The notes beneath the pieces are model-generated. The model saw only the letters and a program-made list of their open reading frames with translations. It made no database searches and was not told the origin of the DNA. Below, in pieces: positions 52,432 through 64,000 of a stretch of DNA of 64,000 nt. A program made the translations under genes and the position numbers. Each line of letters begins with the position of its first letter. The first letter of the stretch is position 1. The stretch covers positions 17,222,098-17,286,097 of the forward strand of contig NC_135560.1 of the NCBI RefSeq assembly GCF_964340395.1. Direction: 5' to 3'. The stretch comes from Glandiceps talaboti. Lineage: Eukaryota; Hemichordata; Enteropneusta; Spengelidae.

Positions 52432-55400
52432 AAAAACTGGTGACATATACTACCAGCAATTTCTTGACAAAGCTGCATATTTTTAAAGTAAAAAAAAAAA
52501 CGTTCTATTCTTGGTACACGTTATCTAGAGAAATCAAAAGCAACATGATTTATATTTTGGTCATTGCAGCTCAATTATTTTAATAAGCAGGAAAAAAATC
52601 AACATCAACCAAGATATGTTGATGTACGGGGGGGTGGGGGGGGGGGGGTAAATTTGTATTCTCTATTTAATGAATTTACAGTTAAAGTCAGTTAACCTGA
52701 AACAAAACATGTTACTAATTTTGCTACATTTTATTACCTGGCACAACACAAATTGTTACATTTTAATCTGGTGTGGGGTCACCTAAAACTAACCGTGTTT
52801 AGGTAAGATTTTTTATATACCAGATAATGAAATTTCACAATGTTAGTAATCTTTGTGTTGCCATGGTTATTGTTAATCTATTTCAGGTTAATAGACTTGT
52901 ATTGTATCCACTCATTTGAATAAAAACAAAACTCATTCTCTTACATCAATCATTATTTGATAAAGATTCTCGATTAAAAAAGAAGTGTTTTATTCCAGTT
53001 TGGATTTTACAAGGTGGTGTGACAGTATGAGGAATTCTACTTAAATCTGAGTGTGTGTGTCTACTTCATGAAGTACAACTGTTTACACTTTGTTCTGTTT
53101 GTCCAAATATCTATGCAAACATGTGTGTCATTTTGTTCTAGTGTATTCTCACTATCTCACTGACTACACGAGGACTCATTTTGTAAATCTCAATCCTGTA
53201 AACTGTTGGTAACGAACCATAAAAAAAGTGGATTACAGTGAAATATACAAAGTATTTTGTCAGGGAAGTACATCTGTGAGGATATGAATTACATGTATGT
53301 GAGACACAAGTTGGGTGACACCAAATAGTTCATTTATGCATGTACCAGCAATCAATTTTTGTGAAATTATGTAGTTATTTTTATGTTACTTTGTATCTGA
53401 TCATGGTAAATTGTGCTTGAATAAAATTGAACCATACTTTTAACTTTGAATCAGGTAACAAGGTCTACTGAAATTCTGAGTTGCAAAACAAAAATAAAAA
53501 TTATACCTATGTGCAGAATGTAAGACTAAGTAAATGACAAGAAATTGTTCTAACATAATCATACTTTATTAACAACTTGTACATGTTTTTTGGTTCTGCT
53601 TTTTCTTTGTTTGGCTATTTATCTGTTTATCCCTTCTTATTTGAGTTGGGGTGCAATTTACATGAATTTGATACTTCCTATAGTTAACTATGGCTACTGT
53701 ACAGTGTGTAGAACTTAGAAGTACATTCCTCTGCACAAAGTGTAGGGCACTGACTTTTTTTAAAAAGAAAGGAGGGTGGGGATAAGCAACTGTCTGAAAC
53801 TTTATTGTGCAGAGTCTGACTTGGCTATTTTGTTTGTTGAGGTTTAGATATGCAAATACCAAGAAATCATGAAAATAGTAAGTACTGGTACAGTGGATAT
53901 TAGAACTCAGTTATGTTGGGATACCCTGCTGTCTCATGTCTGTGATGTTATTTTAACCATTCTTAGAAAGTGGGCTGAGTATCATGAATATAACATATTT
54001 TGTACCAAGTTACAATCATGATTGTGAGACAGTTAGAAATTTCAGTTTGAAAGGTGTCAGTTTATTTACATCTTAACGTCAGGAGCTGACATCAATATTT
54101 TCATCGATAGTGTTTACAATGAACTGATGACTGTAAAAGTGTGTTGTCGTGTCTTATGAGTAGAATGGTCTGTGATGTAGAATAAGTCATCTGTTGTCAC
54201 ACCTAGTGATACATTTATTCACCTTGTTCTCCTATCGATGTTTTTTGTTTTGTTTATTAAAGAATCCTGTGTTGAATTATCAACAAATAAATACAGTACA
54301 GCGCTTAGTACAGCATACAAGGAAAGCACCAGATTCAGTCATCTGGCTTTACACGTAATTAGACACACAGTATACAAAATTGAGATGAATTGCAAATTGA
54401 GTATTCCATCACAACAGACTTCTAATATTAATTCTCTGTGTCAAGTTCAACCATAGCCTGTGTACTTAATGGTCATATTTTTGTTTTATATGATTCAGAC
54501 AATGTTGTAGTTTATTTTTTATAAAAGATATAGAAATATGTACATTTTGTATCTTGGGTAGTGGGATATTTTTTACATGTATTTTATAGTAGTGTCATTG
54601 TATAATGGAAATGAAACGATCAATAGTGATTAAAATAATATGTTGAAAAAAAATCAAAATGTGAGAACCTTTTCTAAAAAGTGACAAGTCTATTACTAAA
54701 CTGAAAATGTCATTGTTATGGATGCCTCCTTGCTGACTACACTTGCTACTTGTCTTTGGCAAGCAAAAGGGTGCACACACAGCTTTAAGTCTTTCAGCCT
54801 ACACTGTCACTTATACAAAAAATAATTGGTGATATGGCAGTTTACTCTATATAATAGTGTTTTTACAATATTAGGATATGGACAAGATTTTTTTATGAGA
54901 AAGATGGTCAGCAAGGATCGACAGCTTTCATTACCTTTTGTGACAGTATTACACATGTACATCTGGGTATACTATTATTAGTATGAGGGCAAGATCAAAA
55001 CAAGGATTTTAAATTGCATCATTATCTTAATATACTTTGGCAAGTAAACTCATTCCTCATTGTTGGTGCTGCTGTTAGATTTAACTATGCACTAAGCAAT
55101 ACCTTAGATATCACACATCAATGAAAGCAACAATTGGTATGTGGCACATTTGAGCCAAGTATCTTTGGGGGGTAGAGCGCCCTCAACGTAGATGTTACCA
55201 AATCTTTTGTTTATCATGTTGACCTTTAATTTTATACCCAATTTGTACTCTTTGACGTCTTAGACAGTGCCGTAAAGGAAGTTGTGGTTTACGACGATGA
55301 TCTGACCGTAGTTTGCATATTTTGATTTGAAAGTTGCAATCCATGGTAAAAGTAACTTAAGAGTGTAGACTAAATGTAACATGCAGTCATGATGACCCTT

Positions 55401-57477
55401 TGACTCGCAATGACAAAGCCCCTTAGGTCATTCATGTATATTGGGAAATAATACTATCTAAATATATACTGGTAAAAACTACCTTAGTTTTCAATGCTCT
55501 CCCAAGTATAGATGCAAGGATGTGGCTAATTTACATATGACTTGCATATCATTAACATGATTTGCATAATGTTAAGCATATACTGTACATGTCTCACTGT
55601 GTCTTCAACATTGAAACATACTCTGACATGTTGATATTTTAACACATACCCACATGGACATTGAGATCAGCCATTTCTAGTAATTCTCTTCATGTGAAGG
55701 TATTATAATATTGTCATTCAAAGATTACTAAAGCTCAAGGGCTTTTGAAGCAAGGCAGACACCTGCCAAGCATGGTGCTTTCTCTATAGTGGGGAGAACA
55801 CAGTTTTGACTAAATTCGAACAAGCAAAGTTACTTGCACCTGGCACAATCTAGATAGGATAATGGGAAGCAGATCACCACTGTCTATTTCTACCTAGCCT
55901 CTAATCCTTGGAGGCTGACGTAACAAATGTGGTCACCACACAGCCTGTCAACTTGATATTTCAAATATAGAATTTTTCATTAGAAGCTGATTGGTTGAAT
56001 AAGTCACAGATGCCTATAGTATGTTGATTAAATTACATGTAGACTATATTATGCTCAGATATGGCCTAATATTGGCTCACCTTTATACAAATAATCCCAA
56101 ACATGTGATATGTTAATTTTCATGCTGATTTTTCCTCATGGTGAATGGTTAGAGATAACACGAAGTGGCCAAAACTACCAAGTTTACACTACTTATTCAC
56201 AGGCTGTATGGAGAGAACTTTTCCCAGGTCAATCATCCAGCCATTCCTGTCTGTAGCCATGTTTCAAGAGATGTCTGGGCAAGTTGGTGTAAAGGTAGGA
56301 TATTGTTTAAGGTATATGAATGTTATGTTGTCTTGAGATGTTACTAAATTTAGTAAAATGTTGGCCATGATAGCAGGATAGCTTTGAGACTAAGTGGTAG
56401 AGTCTCCATCAAATCATGAGTGAACTTCCTGTTACAAATATACAAATTGAACTTGACTTTCAGCCAGGGTCAAAGGTCACAATCAGGTTTATTTCTTGCA
56501 TATCATTGACTGAGAATATAGCAGTTTAACCAGGTTAACTATTTCAAAGCTTTGGACATGGGACATATGATGTATGTAGTAAATGTTGTTTAGTGGCACA
56601 AATCAATTCAGTCATCATTTTACTACCACAAGGATTAACTTTAACAATAAGTGGTATTTTATTCATAATGGATACATATCACTGACTTGTGCAGTGTTTA
56701 CATAACAGTTATAGAAAATAATATACTGGTATTTGTTATTGCTCTGTTTGTGTAAAAATACAAATGATATATAGACATTTATTGGTTTGATAAAGTTATG
56801 AATGCAAAATATTTAACAACTTAAATACTAGTACCATAAAATGTGTGCTAATGTAAAGGTAATGTTGGTCTAATGCCGAAATATATGTCAAAATAACAAC
56901 AGTAATATGTTAGTCTTTCTGACGATTTTGTGAAAAACTACATTCCAAATGTTACTATAGGTTTCACATGAAATGTACCCTGTTGTGTGCAGGTGTGAAG
57001 TCACAGACTGCATCATAATGTATACCATACAATCAAATTAACTTACAATACAAGTTTTGAATTAATCATCCATTTTTTTTTCGTAAAATTCAGAGTTGAA
57101 CAAGGTTTGAAATGGTCACGCAACACACTGGCACAGTTCAAAACTGAACACCATTTGAACTTACTTTTGTTAACATCAAACATCAACATACCATAAATAT
57201 TTTACTGTTAGAATGCTACTAAAGAGTGGAACAGTCTAATTTTAATTTACATCACAAAATATGGATTTTTTTATAATAGATTGAGAAATTTGAATGAGAA
57301 AAGGTGAACAAAGTCTTGTTAGATTTACATCATTACACATTCACAATTATCAAGTTATCACAGCACCATTTAGTTTGACATTCTGTTTTGCAGCATTCTA
57401 TCTACAGGTCAAAAAAGTACTCTCAGTGGGTAAACTACTGTAAATTGATGTCCTATCAGGCAATGTCATCACTCTCT
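52432..57477. other. Intergenic region between convergent genes, with 3' untranslated regions
   Basis: The convertase 3' untranslated region starts here; candidate AATAAA signals occur near 52918 and 53419. From the other side comes the 3' end of IDH3A. I see no further gene. The stretch holds a half palindrome (55404-55460), a short inverted-repeat partner (55776-55801) and a few poly-G and poly-A runs. Confidence 0.5.
55404..55460. repeat. Half copy of the palindromic element at 27246-27417
   Basis: CAATGACAAAGCCCCTTAGG followed by TCATTCATGTATATTGGGAAATAATA corresponds to the right arm of the element at 27246-27417. Confidence 0.55.
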
Positions 57478-63181
<5,704 letters not shown>

Positions 63182-63290
63182 TGCAGACTACAATACTTAT
63201 GACACATGCGCGAAAATGTCTGCGCACAATCCCTGCAAGGGTATTCCCGGTCAAAGGTCGCGGATCGAAATACTCGGTTTAGACAAATCA
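63182..63290 (-). promoter_or_regulatory. Probable IDH3A promoter and 5' untranslated region
   Basis: CpG dinucleotides concentrate directly upstream of the IDH3A ATG (for example CATGCGCGAAAATGTCTGCG). TGCGCA-type half-sites resemble NRF1 sites, common in promoters of mitochondrial genes, but no full consensus is present. The transcription start is not determined. Confidence 0.4.
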
Positions 63291-64000
63291 TCAACGTGAT
63301 TTATATGACATAAAGGTTTTTAAGACTATGACAGACCATGCGTTCCAATATTCAAAATTATTAGCTGAATTTATTGATAGTTTTCATGTCTTCAATGGTT
63401 TATTTATAAATTTCTTTCCATTCTTCAAATAGGGCCCATAACTTATCACTTTCTCAAAACAGTTTTTGAAATTGAATTTGCAACATAAACATTACTTTAA
63501 TATACTATGTTTATGTTTATGTTTACGTACTTGTTATGCTTCACCCAACAATTCCCTTTTATTTTTATTTTGACGTTTATTGCCACCAAACTAATAGAAA
63601 ATTAATGTACTAAGGTTTACAGATGCAATAAATTATTAGCCTATTATTACTATTAGTTTCTGAATAATCATGTTGACCCATAGAACTCAAAAATGCTGGT
63701 AACGATCCAAAACATTCATATACAATGTACATAGCTGTATATCCCTCCAAATTTAGTTATTATTGTTGTTTCTTTTCAAGTAGGAGTATTTCTACACTAG
63801 AACCTTGGCAAGGCACATAGGAAGTGCCTCTTTTTTCAGTTCTAAGTGTAAACACCCTTTTATTTTCATTAATGTCCAAATTTACATAACGTATGTGTAT
63901 GGCTGAATGATTAATGCAAACCATATTAAGTCTTGAGGAGGAGTGGCTTTTCCCTAAAGACTATTCTCAACAACATTGATAAATGATCATTATGAATTCT
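63291..64000. other. Upstream flank of IDH3A, no feature seen
   Basis: AT-rich sequence without a supported exon, repeat array or RNA gene. Confidence 0.5.

Overview
This window is animal nuclear DNA. Genes are split by many GT-AG introns, AT-rich introns are filled with microsatellites, minisatellites and short transposons, and I see no bacterial-style operons. Four protein-coding genes could be assembled exon by exon; in each, all intron phases agree and the total coding length is a multiple of three. The proteins resemble vertebrate ones closely, but the genes are compact and the SINEs look like those of marine invertebrates. I favour an invertebrate deuterostome (hemichordate- or amphioxus-like), without being able to prove it.

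Layout: (1) 2115-7076, minus strand, a FAM169-family protein of 338 aa in 7 coding exons. (2) 9108-12478, plus strand, an ERK3/ERK4-type atypical MAP kinase (MAPK6-like) of 738 aa in 3 coding exons, divergent from gene 1 across a CpG-containing interval that probably holds both promoters. (3) 19135-52431, plus strand, a proprotein convertase of about 1895 aa in 30 coding exons: signal peptide, furin-like prodomain and catalytic domain, P domain, a very long furin-like cysteine-rich region, one transmembrane segment and an acidic tail, i.e. the PC5B/Furin2 architecture. (4) 57478-63181, minus strand, mitochondrial NAD-dependent isocitrate dehydrogenase alpha subunit (IDH3A), 361 aa in 11 coding exons, convergent with gene 3. 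A minus-strand ORF at 18738-18995 and a frameshifted membrane-protein-like stretch at 17714-17990 are unidentified.

The genes do not form one pathway. Their shared interest is linkage: human MAPK6, IDH3A, FAM169B and both FURIN and PCSK6 all lie on chromosome 15q, so the window looks like a tight ancestral version of that neighbourhood.

The non-coding part is rich in structure: a 97-bp MITE with a perfect 10-bp target duplication and a second diverged copy; a 714-bp non-autonomous DNA transposon with about 150-bp inverted termini and a 10-bp target duplication; two more palindromic elements (about 172 and 278 bp); a tRNA-derived SINE and a SINE fragment; a 45-bp intronic minisatellite whose every unit carries splice-site-like motifs; a 48-bp minisatellite; a (GAGT)n tract of about 190 bp; a decayed duplicate of a FAM169 exon; and a GC-AG intron in the convertase gene.
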